From the NCBI GenBank assembly GCA_035487155.1, contig DATHMK010000034.1, positions 5,166 through 69,165 on the forward strand: DNA of 64,000 bases, in the 5' to 3' direction. A program made the translations under genes and the position numbers. Below, piece by piece: positions 16,559 to 25,380 of the stretch (position 1 is the first letter of the stretch; every line of letters begins with the position of its first letter). This DNA comes from DAIDKA01 sp035487155. GTDB taxonomy: Bacteria; Pseudomonadota; Gammaproteobacteria; Steroidobacterales; Steroidobacteraceae. The notes under the pieces are model-generated. The model worked only from the letters and a program-made list of their open reading frames with translations, had not been told where the DNA came from and searched no databases.

Positions 16559-19003
16559 ATGAAGCGCGGACTTCTGCTTTGCCTTCCGGTCGCGCTGCTG
16601 CTGGGGCTGTCCGCCGCCGTCCAGGCCGCCGATGCCGCGCCCTTTGATCTGCTGGGGCCGCAATTGCGGGCCACGGTCAGCCGCGGAACCCACAGCCTGC
16701 CCATCGCCGAGGTGCCAAACCTCAATGTCGGCGATCGCATTGCCATCCGCGCCGACTGGCCGGCGAGCCAGGCCGCGCGCTATGTGCTGATCGTGGCCTT
16801 CTTGCGCGGGGCCACCAATCCACCCCCTGCGGAGTGGTTCTACCGCTGCGAGACCTGGACCCGCAAATGCGCGGATGGCCTGAGCGTCACGGTGCCGGCC
16901 GGTGCGCAGCAGGTGCTGGTGTTTCTGGCGCCCAGCACCAGCGGGGATTTCAGCACCCTGCGCGATGCGGTGCGCGGACGACCCGGCGCCTTTGTGCGCG
17001 CCTCGCAGGATCTGAACCAGGCGAGCCTCGATCGCTCCCGACTGGAGAGCTATGTGCTGGCGATCCGCGCGCTCAACGAGGCGGATCCGGCCAAGCTGCG
17101 CGAGGCGGCACCGCTTCTGGCGCGCAGTCTTGCCATCAAGGTGGACGACAAATGCCTGCAGCGCATTCCGGAGCTGCAGGCTCCCTGTCTGATGGCGGAC
17201 CAGGATTCGCTGGTGCTCAATGACGGTCACAGCACCTCCATCGTCGAGGCACTGACCAGCGGTCCGGCCAGTGACCTGGCCATGCAGGCGAGCTACACCC
17301 CGCAGCTGCGCTATGGCTACTACAGTCCCTACATCGGCTCGCTGCTGGATATCGGGCGCATCCTGGGGTCCTTCCTCACCGCGCAGTTCCAGTACCTGCC
17401 GGCGCTGCCGAGCGCCCATGGTGATCAGCTGGCGCTGACCCTGGATGCGCCACCCTCATTTCACGATCCCAAATCAGTACTGGTGACGGCGCTGCCGGCC
17501 ATCGAGGAGGCGCAGCTGCCGCCACTGCATGCCGTGGATCCGCAGGCCATCTTCTGTGCGCGCCGCAACGGCCTGGTGCTGCCGGTGGAGGGTGCGCCCC
17601 TGGTGTTCTCCACGCACTATGTCCATGACGTCTCATTGAGCCTGACGGGCAGTGACGGACGCGCCATCGAGCTGCCGGCGGCGGCTGATGCGCAGCAGGG
17701 CGGCTTCGTGGTCGACACCGCGGCGCTGGGCAAGCTCAGCCTCGGGGATGCGGTGGTGGGCACACTGCACGGGTCCTGGGGATTCGATGCCTATCAGGCG
17801 CCCACCTTTCACCTGGTCAATACCCGCCGGCAACCCTGGACCCTGCCGCTGAGTGATCAGGGGGCCCTGGTTGTCGGCCGCGAAGGCACCGTCCACCTCA
17901 CGGCGGACAGTGTGGGCTGCGTGGATCGCATCATGCTGAAGGATTCGGCCGGCAAGGAGCTCAAGGTCGACTGGAAGGCGGTGAAGGCGGATGCGGTGGA
18001 AGTCAAACTGCCGCTGGCGGATGCGGCACCGGGGCCGCTGACTCTGGAGGTGTCTCAATTCGGGGCCACCGCTGCGCAGCAGGTGGTGCTGAATACCTTC
18101 ACTGAAGCTGCGCATCTGAGCGGTTTCGTGATGCACTCCGGGGATGCGGTGGGAACGCTCACCGGCACCCGCTTGGATGAGGTCTCGGGCCTGACGGTCA
18201 ATGGCATCGCCTTCAGCCCCGGCACGTATACCGGGCCCGCGACGGCCGAAGAGCTGCCGATGCTGGCGCGCGATGTCCAGGCGGCCGCGGCCCTCAGGAT
18301 CGGGGAGCCGATGGCGGTGCGAGTCACTTTGAAAGACGGCCGCACGCTGAGTGTGTCGGGTGAGATCCGGGAGCCGCGCCCCACGGTGACGCTGATCGCC
18401 AAAAGCATCCAGGCCTCGCAGGCCGGGGCCGCCAGCCACATCGCGCTCAGCAACTCCGATCAATTGCCCCAGGACTCGCTGTTGATGTTCTCGGTGCGCA
18501 CGCTGCTGCCGGAGGTGTTCGCACATTCCGAGCAGATTGAAGTCGCGACGGTCGATGACGCCTTCTCGACGCTGCTGTCCATCAGCAGCGGCACGCTGAC
18601 GCTGGTGGATTCCCGGGTTGCCGTGGCCCGCTTGGATCCTGCCCGGGCCTTTGGTCCCTCGGCCTTCGGACCACTGCGCTTTCGGGTGGTCGCCGATGGC
18701 GTTGCGGGCAGCTGGCTGCCGCTGGCGACGCTGGTCAGACTGCCGCGACTGGTGTCCCTGGAGTGTCCTGGAAGCAGCGACCTGGCCTGCCGACTCTCCG
18801 GTTCGGACCTGTTCCTGATTGATTCAGTTTCGGCCGATCCGCAGTTCCACAACCCGGTCCAGGTTCCCGATGGCTTCCCCGGCACTACGCTGCCGGTGCC
18901 GCATCCGGTTGCGGGCGAGCTGTTTGTGCGGTTGCGGGATGATCCGGCCGTTGTCAATGCTGCCACCCTGGGGGCCGAGGTTCTTACCGTGCCGGCGGGC
19001 TGA
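16559..19003 (+). CDS. Large secreted/periplasmic protein, unrecognised
   Basis: 814 residues with a clear signal peptide (Met-Lys-Arg, Leu-rich core, cleavage after Val-Gln-Ala near 22). No transmembrane segment, lipobox or known enzyme motif. The first ~300 residues contain scattered Cys and a helical Leu/Asp/Arg-rich section. The rest is beta-rich and low in charge, repeatedly alternating Val/Leu/Thr with Gly, as in bacterial Ig-like or IPT-fold repeats. Stretches such as Gly-Thr-Arg-Leu-Asp-Glu-Val-Ser-Gly-Leu-Thr-Val-Asn-Gly near 540 are typical of IPT/TIG-like sheets. It stands alone between the DUF4279 gene and the SWIM gene. I do not recognise the family. Confidence 0.7.
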   Translation: MKRGLLLCLPVALLLGLSAAVQAADAAPFDLLGPQLRATVSRGTHSLPIAEVPNLNVGDRIAIRADWPASQAARYVLIVAFLRGATNPPPAEWFYRCETWTRKCADGLSVTVPAGAQQVLVFLAPSTSGDFSTLRDAVRGRPGAFVRASQDLNQASLDRSRLESYVLAIRALNEADPAKLREAAPLLARSLAIKVDDKCLQRIPELQAPCLMADQDSLVLNDGHSTSIVEALTSGPASDLAMQASYTPQLRYGYYSPYIGSLLDIGRILGSFLTAQFQYLPALPSAHGDQLALTLDAPPSFHDPKSVLVTALPAIEEAQLPPLHAVDPQAIFCARRNGLVLPVEGAPLVFSTHYVHDVSLSLTGSDGRAIELPAAADAQQGGFVVDTAALGKLSLGDAVVGTLHGSWGFDAYQAPTFHLVNTRRQPWTLPLSDQGALVVGREGTVHLTADSVGCVDRIMLKDSAGKELKVDWKAVKADAVEVKLPLADAAPGPLTLEVSQFGATAAQQVVLNTFTEAAHLSGFVMHSGDAVGTLTGTRLDEVSGLTVNGIAFSPGTYTGPATAEELPMLARDVQAAAALRIGEPMAVRVTLKDGRTLSVSGEIREPRPTVTLIAKSIQASQAGAASHIALSNSDQLPQDSLLMFSVRTLLPEVFAHSEQIEVATVDDAFSTLLSISSGTLTLVDSRVAVARLDPARAFGPSAFGPLRFRVVADGVAGSWLPLATLVRLPRLVSLECPGSSDLACRLSGSDLFLIDSVSADPQFHNPVQVPDGFPGTTLPVPHPVAGELFVRLRDDPAVVNAATLGAEVLTVPAG

Positions 19004-19066
19004 GATTTCTTTACCCACAGGAAATTCACAAGTCATCCACAGGCCGGACGGGCTAACATTGGGCGC

Positions 19067-19408
19067 ATGGGACTCCTCAAGGCATCCGGCGCCCGCTTGC
19101 AGCGCCGCCAGTCCGCGACGGCGCTGTGCACCTATCAGATCGGTCAGCGCACCGTGCAGTTGTTTGAGCTGGCTGACGGGCACATCCAGTGGGTGTGCAA
19201 TTGCGAGGACTACGCGGCCTCGGCCGGCCTGGCCCAGGGCGCGTGGTGCAAGCATGTGGCCAAGGCCTCCGCGATCCGCTCCATCGAAAGACTGACCGGT
19301 GCGCGCGCGGTGGGCCGCAGTCGCGCGGCGCTGCCGGCAGCTGCACCGGCGCCGCCGTCCGCGCCCAGCACTGAAGCGCGCGAGTCCTCCCTGGTGATAG
19401 CCAGTTGA
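19067..19408 (+). CDS. Mini-protein with a SWIM zinc finger
   Basis: 113 residues. Cys44-x-Cys46, then 14 residues, then Cys61-x-His63 exactly fits the SWIM zinc-binding pattern (CxCx(n)CxH). Residues 10-43 form two or three short strands leading into the finger, as in SWIM domains of larger ATPases and transposases. The C-terminal 40 residues are Ala/Pro-rich and disordered. It is a stand-alone SWIM domain, which is unusual. Four bases separate its stop from the HIT-protein ATG, so the two are probably translated from one message. Confidence 0.7.
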   Translation: MGLLKASGARLQRRQSATALCTYQIGQRTVQLFELADGHIQWVCNCEDYAASAGLAQGAWCKHVAKASAIRSIERLTGARAVGRSRAALPAAAPAPPSAPSTEARESSLVIAS

Positions 19409-19412
19409 GCTA

Positions 19413-19838
19413 ATGCCCGATACGATTTTCGGCCGGATCATCGCGGGCAGCATTCCGTGCCACAAGGTGTATGAGGATGCCCGGGTGCTGGCCATCCTGG
19501 ACATCGCGCCGTTGAGCCGCGGTCACACCCTGGTCATCCCCAAGGAAGCCGCGGCGACCCTGGATCAGCTCTCGGACGAATCCGCCGCGGCCCTGGGCAA
19601 GGTCCTGCCGCGCATCTGCCGCGCCGTCATCGCGGTCACTGGCGTGAGGCAGTACAACGTGCTGGAGAACAATGGCACCAGCGCCCATCAGGCGGTGCCC
19701 CACGTGCACTTTCATATCATTCCCAAACCCGATGACAGCAGCGGCCTGGGTATCGGGTGGCCTGCCGGTTCGCTCGAGGCCGATGCCGCGGGCCTCGCGG
19801 CGCAACTGGCGCAGCATCTCAGGGCGGGGGATCGCTGA
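19413..19838 (+). CDS. HIT-family nucleotide hydrolase (HinT-like)
   Basis: 141 residues. The catalytic triad His97-x-His99-x-His101 (HVHFH) with the preceding Ala-His-Gln-Ala-Val-Pro is diagnostic. The N-terminal Phe-Gly-Arg-Ile-Ile-Ala-Gly-Ser-Ile-Pro matches the HIT fold. Such enzymes hydrolyse AMP-linked phosphoramidates or dinucleoside polyphosphates in the cytosol. Its 3' end overlaps the convergent lpxL-like gene by 20 bp. Confidence 0.9.
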   Translation: MPDTIFGRIIAGSIPCHKVYEDARVLAILDIAPLSRGHTLVIPKEAAATLDQLSDESAAALGKVLPRICRAVIAVTGVRQYNVLENNGTSAHQAVPHVHFHIIPKPDDSSGLGIGWPAGSLEADAAGLAAQLAQHLRAGDR

Positions 19839-20811
19839 GGCCTGGCGCACGGCGTGCGGCGCTGCCGTAGTAGTTGGGATAGTCCGCCGTCAGACCCTTG
19901 AACCTGCGGTGTATCCACCAGTACTGGGCCGGAATGCGCCGCACTTCGGATTCCACGAAACGGTGGAACAACTCCGCATCCTCGGTCACCGAGTCACTGG
20001 GATAACCCGCGGGCGCCGGATTCAGGGTCACGCGGTAGCCGGCATTGCCCGGCAGGCGCTCGTGCCCGACGAACAGTACCGCGGCGCCCGTCATCGTCGC
20101 CAGGCGTGAGGTGAACACATTGGTGGCGGCGGGCACGCCGAAGAAGTGGATCATCTGCGCGCCTTTCTTGCGGTAGCTCTGATCCGGCGCATACCAGACG
20201 CATTCGTTGTCGCGCAGGGCGCGCACCATGCCGCGCACATTGTCGCGGCTGAAGATGCGCAGCGCATGGCGGCCGCGGTGCCGTTCGAAGAAATGCGCCA
20301 GCAGCGCGTTCTTCGGGCGCTTGTGCATGGCGTTGAGCGGCACCTGGGTGTTGAGCACGCGCGCGCCGATCTCCAAGGTGGTGAAGTGGGCGGTGAGCAG
20401 GATGGCGCCGCGGCCCCGCTCCAGCGCGCGCCGCAGGTGTTCGATACCCTCCACCCGCGACAGCTTGGTGATTTCGGCATCGCTGCCCCACCAGGTCATG
20501 GCGGACTCGCACAGTCCCATGCCCAGGGCCTCGAAGTGTTCGTTGAGCACTGCTTCGCGCTGGCCAGCGGATAGTTCCGGCAGGCACAGCTGCAGATTGC
20601 AGCGTGCCACCTGCACATAGTGCAGCGGCAGCCGGCGCACCAGCCGGCCGATGAGCCGGCCAACGCCCAGCAGCAGACCATGGGGCAGCAGCTGGATGAG
20701 TCGCAGCAGGCCCAGCCCCAGCCAGGTGGGCCAGAAGCGCGGGCCGAGCAGGTGCAGCGGCATCCCGGGCGGGCGGCCCGGGTTGTGCGTGTGCACCGCC
20801 GGAGCGTTCAC
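19819..20811 (-). CDS. Lipid A biosynthesis late acyltransferase (LpxL/HtrB family)
   Basis: 330 residues. The HX4E catalytic motif is His142-x4-Glu147 in Leu-Thr-Ala-His-Phe-Thr-Thr-Leu-Glu. Ala-Pro-Asp-Gln-Ser-Tyr near 217 is the second family motif, and a hydrophobic segment near 30-55 anchors it in the inner membrane. It adds a secondary acyl chain to Kdo-lipid A. The GTG start at 20811 overlaps the peptidase stop; ATG 20763 is an alternative that gives the more usual N-terminus. Translation is coupled to the M16 peptidase gene, an unusual partner. Confidence 0.88.
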   Translation of the reverse strand: MNAPAVHTHNPGRPPGMPLHLLGPRFWPTWLGLGLLRLIQLLPHGLLLGVGRLIGRLVRRLPLHYVQVARCNLQLCLPELSAGQREAVLNEHFEALGMGLCESAMTWWGSDAEITKLSRVEGIEHLRRALERGRGAILLTAHFTTLEIGARVLNTQVPLNAMHKRPKNALLAHFFERHRGRHALRIFSRDNVRGMVRALRDNECVWYAPDQSYRKKGAQMIHFFGVPAATNVFTSRLATMTGAAVLFVGHERLPGNAGYRVTLNPAPAGYPSDSVTEDAELFHRFVESEVRRIPAQYWWIHRRFKGLTADYPNYYGSAARRAPGLSDPPP

Positions 20812-23504
20812 GGCGGTGAGGGGCCCTGGCTGACGCGCACGAAATCACTGGGTCGGATCCATTTCCTGAAGACGTTCTGCACGTCCTGCGGCGTGAGCGC
20901 GATGTAGCGCCGCGCGGCGATGCTCGGCTCATCCAGTGGCAGGTCCAGGTCATCGCGGCTGATGATGCCGCGCGCAATTTCATCGATGCTCGCCTCGGAC
21001 AGGGGAATCCGCCGCAGCATCAGTGCCTTGGTCCGCAGCAGCTCCTCGGCCCCGGGCGGCTGGTCCTGCAAGCCGCGCACATCCTTCACGGCCATTGCCG
21101 CCGCCTTGGTGACGTTCTGCGGATCGCTGGCGAAATCGATCATATAGATACCGCGCGTCCGGCCGATCTGCAGATTCGACCCCACCGAATACACCAGCCC
21201 GGCTTCCTTGCGCAGGTGTATGGACAGGCGCGAGGAATAGAAGCCACCGCCCAGTACGGCGCTGCCCAGTTCCAAGGCGTAGTAATCAGGATTGCTGCGG
21301 GTCAGGGCCAGGCTTTCGGCCAGCACCACATCATCCTGCACCCGGGTGGCATCCGGGACGGCGATGGTGGCGGTGGCATTGGACGGAACCGGCGGCAGAT
21401 CGGTATTGGGCTTGGCTCCGGTGGCGCTCCAGGCGCCGAAGTATTTCTCGATGGTGGCCCGCGCCTGCTCCGGGGTGACCTTGCCGATGACCACGATGGT
21501 GGTGAGATCCGGCCGGAAGGTCGCCGCATGGAAGGCCCGCACCTGATCGATGCTGATGCCCTGGATGCTGGTGGGCGTCGTCTCACGCAGGCTGGGATCA
21601 GTCGGCGGGAACAGTGCGCTACGCAGTGAGCGCTGCATCAGATAGCCGGGGCTGCGATTGCGGGCCGCCACGATCTGCGCAAACTGCGGCCGCATGATCT
21701 CCAGCGCCTGCTGGGGCAGGGCCGGATGCAATTCATTGTCGGCCAGCAGTTCCACCGAGCGGTCGAAGCCGATGGCCAGGGTCTCCACGGCGAAATCGGT
21801 TCCGGCATGCGCCTCGGCCCCCACCGCATCCAGCGCGCGCTGATAGGCGAGCCGGTCCAGATGCTGCGAGCCATAGGTCAGGAGCTCACCGAGGAGGTTG
21901 GATATGCCTTCCTGGCCGTGAGGCGCCTGCACTTCGGGGCGGTTGCGGATATGACCGATCACGCTGACTGTATCGCTCACGTCTTCGGGTTGCACGACCA
22001 GGGTCAGGCCGTTGGCCAGGTGACTGACCACCGGATGAGAGGTCACGGCGGGCACCGTGAGGCGCGTGACCGCCGCCTGCGCCCAATCGGGCAGGGGTGT
22101 GGGCTTGGCCTCTCCCAGGGAGATGTTTTCCTGGCCGCCAAAACCACTGCCGCCGCCGCTGACAGGTTTGCCCGAGCCCTTCGGCAGCATCACCGCCGAG
22201 ACCGCGTGGTCCAGGTTCAGGTACTGGTGGGCCACTCGGTTCACGTCGGCCACCGTGACCTTCTCGATGCGCGCCAGATCGGCCTCCGGTGAATCAAGAC
22301 CGTACAAAGCCAGAGCATCCGCCCACACCGAGGCCAGTCCGGCAATGGAGTTTTTCTGGAACTCGGTCTGGCGCCGCTCCTGCAGCTTGGCGGCGGCGAC
22401 CAGCTCCGGCGGCACGCCATCGCGTGCGACCCGGGTGAGGATGGCGCGCACCTCTGTTTCAAGCGCCTTGTAGTCAGCGCCCGCGGGAAAGGCCACGGTC
22501 GCATAGGCCAAGCCGGATTCGGGCAGCGGGTCGATGGAGAAGTCGGCCCCGACCGCCTTGCCCTGCGGCACCAGGCCGTACAGGTCGAAGCGGCGACTGG
22601 ACAGCACATCGGAGAGCACCTCGAGCGCGGGGGTATCGGCACTGTTCAGCCCCGGCACGCGAAAGGCGATCATCTGCGTACCCTCGGGCCGGTCGGTATC
22701 CACCGCGAAGGAGGTCGCGGCAATGGGTTGCAGGGTGACGGGCCTGCGCGCCGGCAGTTGCTTGCTGGGAATGGCGCCGAACAGCGTCTTCACCTGGTTC
22801 AGGGTGGCCGTCGGGTCGAGGTTACCGACGATGACGATCAGCGCATTGTTTGGCGCATACCACTGGTCATGAAACTGCTTGAGCATCGCCGCCGTGGTCT
22901 TATCGAAGGAGGGCCGCGTGCCCAGCGCGTCGAACTCATAGGGCGTGCCCTTGAAGGCGATGCTGCGCAGCTTGGAATACAGCACATAGCCCGGGTCGGA
23001 CAGGTCCTGGGCGACCTCCTGCTCGATGGCGCCGCGCTCGTGATCCCATTCCGACTGTGAGTCGGCGATGGCCGTCATGCGCAGCGCCTCGATGTGCAGC
23101 GCCACGTCCAGGTCCTCGGATGGCACGGTGTACAGGTACTGCGTGATGCTTTCGCGGGTGTCGGCGTTGAAGTCGCCACCCATGATGCTGCCGATATTGG
23201 CCAGCTGATCGGCGGAAAGACCGGGGCCGCCGCGGAACATCATATGTTCCTGCGCGTGCGCAGTGCCAGGAAAGCCGGCCGGTGCCTCATCCGAGCCGAC
23301 CATGTAGTTCACCGAGGTCGCCACCACCGGCGCCAGGGTATTGCGCACGATGACGACCTTCAGGCCGTTGGCCAGCGTGGCACGCAGCACGTTGGAGCGG
23401 GCGCCGGGTACTAAGCTGGTGTTCTGGGCCGCGCAGCTCAGCGCCAGCGCCGAGCCCAGGATAAGCGTCACCAAAATGCGGGGCAGGTTCGGCACAGGTC
23501 GCAT
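20808..23504 (-). CDS. M16 family zinc metallopeptidase, periplasmic, two tandem M16 units
   Basis: 898 residues with a signal peptide (cleavage near Ser-Cys-Ala-Ala-Gln, residue 27). The first unit has the inverted zinc motif HxxEH at His83-Ala-Gln-Glu86-His87 with the downstream Glu region near 150, so it is the active half. The second (about 480-890) lacks HxxEH, as in pitrilysin/PqqL-type pairs. It probably degrades oligopeptides in the periplasm. ATG 23504 starts just before the signal peptide; upstream codons would add a non-signal leader. Divergent from the gene at 23591. Confidence 0.88.
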   Translation of the reverse strand: MRPVPNLPRILVTLILGSALALSCAAQNTSLVPGARSNVLRATLANGLKVVIVRNTLAPVVATSVNYMVGSDEAPAGFPGTAHAQEHMMFRGGPGLSADQLANIGSIMGGDFNADTRESITQYLYTVPSEDLDVALHIEALRMTAIADSQSEWDHERGAIEQEVAQDLSDPGYVLYSKLRSIAFKGTPYEFDALGTRPSFDKTTAAMLKQFHDQWYAPNNALIVIVGNLDPTATLNQVKTLFGAIPSKQLPARRPVTLQPIAATSFAVDTDRPEGTQMIAFRVPGLNSADTPALEVLSDVLSSRRFDLYGLVPQGKAVGADFSIDPLPESGLAYATVAFPAGADYKALETEVRAILTRVARDGVPPELVAAAKLQERRQTEFQKNSIAGLASVWADALALYGLDSPEADLARIEKVTVADVNRVAHQYLNLDHAVSAVMLPKGSGKPVSGGGSGFGGQENISLGEAKPTPLPDWAQAAVTRLTVPAVTSHPVVSHLANGLTLVVQPEDVSDTVSVIGHIRNRPEVQAPHGQEGISNLLGELLTYGSQHLDRLAYQRALDAVGAEAHAGTDFAVETLAIGFDRSVELLADNELHPALPQQALEIMRPQFAQIVAARNRSPGYLMQRSLRSALFPPTDPSLRETTPTSIQGISIDQVRAFHAATFRPDLTTIVVIGKVTPEQARATIEKYFGAWSATGAKPNTDLPPVPSNATATIAVPDATRVQDDVVLAESLALTRSNPDYYALELGSAVLGGGFYSSRLSIHLRKEAGLVYSVGSNLQIGRTRGIYMIDFASDPQNVTKAAAMAVKDVRGLQDQPPGAEELLRTKALMLRRIPLSEASIDEIARGIISRDDLDLPLDEPSIAARRYIALTPQDVQNVFRKWIRPSDFVRVSQGPSPP

Positions 23505-23590
23505 GAGAAACCTCGAAAGACAGGCGGTTGGCGGCAAGGATACCCGTCCGCCAACGGACAAACCATGAGGCGTCGATTATCCTTGGCGCC

Positions 23591-24034
23591 ATGAACAAAT
23601 GGCTGATCGTGCGTGTGGTGGTGCTGGTCCTGGCGGCCGCGCAGGGGTGGATGAGCGGTGATAACTGGTTGCCGGCGCGTCCCGTCACCGGAATGCTGCT
23701 GGCCGGCATGCTGGCCTACGGGGTGATCGCCGTGCCGGTGGTGGTATGGGCGCAGCGGCTGAATCCGCGCAACAAGCCGGTGTGGCACTTCCCCTCCTGG
23801 CGCCGCAACCCGCTGACGCTGCGCGATCCCATGCAGTTTTTCCACATGGTGGGATTCGTGTTTGCGGCCGCCGGATTGGGTGTCGCCGGGCACGATCTGT
23901 CGTTGGGCGTAGCGCTGCGCCTGCCCCACGCGGTGCTGCCGGCATTCGGCGCAGGCATGGTCATCGGCTGTTATGTGTCCGCCCGGCTGTTCCGCAAACA
24001 GCTCGATGGCGATGCGCCGCAGAGCGTGCCATGA
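23591..24034 (+). CDS. Small polytopic membrane protein
   Basis: 147 residues with about four hydrophobic segments (3-20, 33-53, 84-103, 112-133) and a polar loop containing Asn-Lys-Pro-Val-Trp-His-Phe-Pro near 62-70. No known family is recognised. ATG 23591 starts directly before the first helix. Its stop overlaps the start of the cytochrome-like gene by 4 bp, so the two are co-translated. Function unknown; it might anchor or assist its secreted haem-protein neighbour. Confidence 0.65.
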   Translation: MNKWLIVRVVVLVLAAAQGWMSGDNWLPARPVTGMLLAGMLAYGVIAVPVVVWAQRLNPRNKPVWHFPSWRRNPLTLRDPMQFFHMVGFVFAAAGLGVAGHDLSLGVALRLPHAVLPAFGAGMVIGCYVSARLFRKQLDGDAPQSVP

Positions 24035-25380
24035 GCCCGCGGCGGCTGATTTGTCTGTTGGCCATCGGTGGCGGGCTGATGATCGGCGCGGTCGCCGCGC
24101 AGGTGCCTGTGCAGCAGGGGCAGGCGGATCCGTTTGCGATACCCACGCCGACCAAGCTGCCCTATGACAGCGAATATCCGGTCATGCACTACGGGCGCAC
24201 CCCCAGCCACAATGCCCTCGCGCAACTGCAGCAGCGACTGGCCGCCGGCTCGGTCAGGCTCACCTTCAGCGCACCGCGCGGCTATCTGGATTCACTGCTG
24301 CAGGCGCTGGCGATCGATCCGAGTTCCCAGGTCCTGGTGTATTCGAAGACCAGTTTGCAGAAAGGCGAAATCAGTGCCGCGACGCCGCGCGCGCTGTACT
24401 TCGATGCCAACACCTATGTGGGCTATGTTCAGGATGGCGCCACCCTGGAACTGGGCGCCATGGACAGCGAGCTGGGACAGGTGTTCTACACCCTGCCCAA
24501 CCGCACCGCCGCTGCCCCGCATCTGCAGCGCGAGACCCTGACCTGCCTGGCCTGTCACGATACCTATGAAATGTCGGGCGGCGGGGTGCCGCGCTTCCTG
24601 CTGATGTCCTCCTACGTGGACCTACACGGTAATCAGCTCACTCACGAAGACTCGATTCTGACCACCGATGAGACCCCGCTCGAATCGCGCTGGGGCGGCT
24701 GGTATGTCAGCGGCCACACCGGCAAACAGGTGCACGTCGGCAATATCCTGGTGACGGATGTGCAGCAACTGGTGAAGCTGGACACGGTGCGACGGGGCAA
24801 TATCGACACTCTGGATGACCTGTTCAACACCAAGCCCTATCTGACCGACAAGAGCGATGTGGTGGCGCTGCTGGTGCTGCAGCACCAGGAGACGGTGCAG
24901 AACCTGCTCTCGCGCGTGAATTTCGAAGTCCGCGAGGCGCTGGCGCGCGTCGCCAACAAACCCGAAGCACTGCCGGCCAAGACGCGCACGCAGCTGCAGG
25001 ACTTCATGGACGACCTGGCCAAGGCCATGCTGTTCGGGGATGCAGTGCCCTATACCGACACCATTCACGGCACTTCCGGATTCGATGTCTGGTTCCAGAA
25101 GCAAGGCATCCGCGATTCCCAGGGGCGCTCCTTGCGGGACCTGGATTTGCGGACCCGTCTGTTCCGCTATCCCTTGAGTTTCCTGGTGTACACCCCGGCC
25201 TTTGAGGCGCTGCCCGACTACGCACGCGATTACCTGTTCGGCAGGTTTGCCGCGGTGCTGCAGGGGCGGGATGCCTCGGACACCTATGCGTTCATGAGCG
25301 CGGCGGATCGACGCGCCACGTTGCAGATCTTCACGGCCACCGATCCAGCCTTCGCCCGGTATCTGGCCCGGCACCCGTGA
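24031..25380 (+). CDS. Periplasmic protein with one c-type haem site
   Basis: 449 residues with a signal peptide (cleavage near Val-Ala-Ala-Gln, 24). A single CxxCH motif lies at Cys172-Cys175-His176, so one covalent haem is expected, which would depend on the Ccm system encoded at 49886-56572. The surrounding sequence (Ser-Gly-Gly-Gly-Val-Pro-Arg-Phe near 182, then Trp-Gly-Gly-Trp-Tyr-Val near 222) is shared with uncharacterised secreted haem proteins. The C-terminal half is helical with no second haem site. ATG 24031 overlaps the upstream gene and its stop overlaps mltA. Role unknown. Confidence 0.75.
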   Translation: MSPRRLICLLAIGGGLMIGAVAAQVPVQQGQADPFAIPTPTKLPYDSEYPVMHYGRTPSHNALAQLQQRLAAGSVRLTFSAPRGYLDSLLQALAIDPSSQVLVYSKTSLQKGEISAATPRALYFDANTYVGYVQDGATLELGAMDSELGQVFYTLPNRTAAAPHLQRETLTCLACHDTYEMSGGGVPRFLLMSSYVDLHGNQLTHEDSILTTDETPLESRWGGWYVSGHTGKQVHVGNILVTDVQQLVKLDTVRRGNIDTLDDLFNTKPYLTDKSDVVALLVLQHQETVQNLLSRVNFEVREALARVANKPEALPAKTRTQLQDFMDDLAKAMLFGDAVPYTDTIHGTSGFDVWFQKQGIRDSQGRSLRDLDLRTRLFRYPLSFLVYTPAFEALPDYARDYLFGRFAAVLQGRDASDTYAFMSAADRRATLQIFTATDPAFARYLARHP

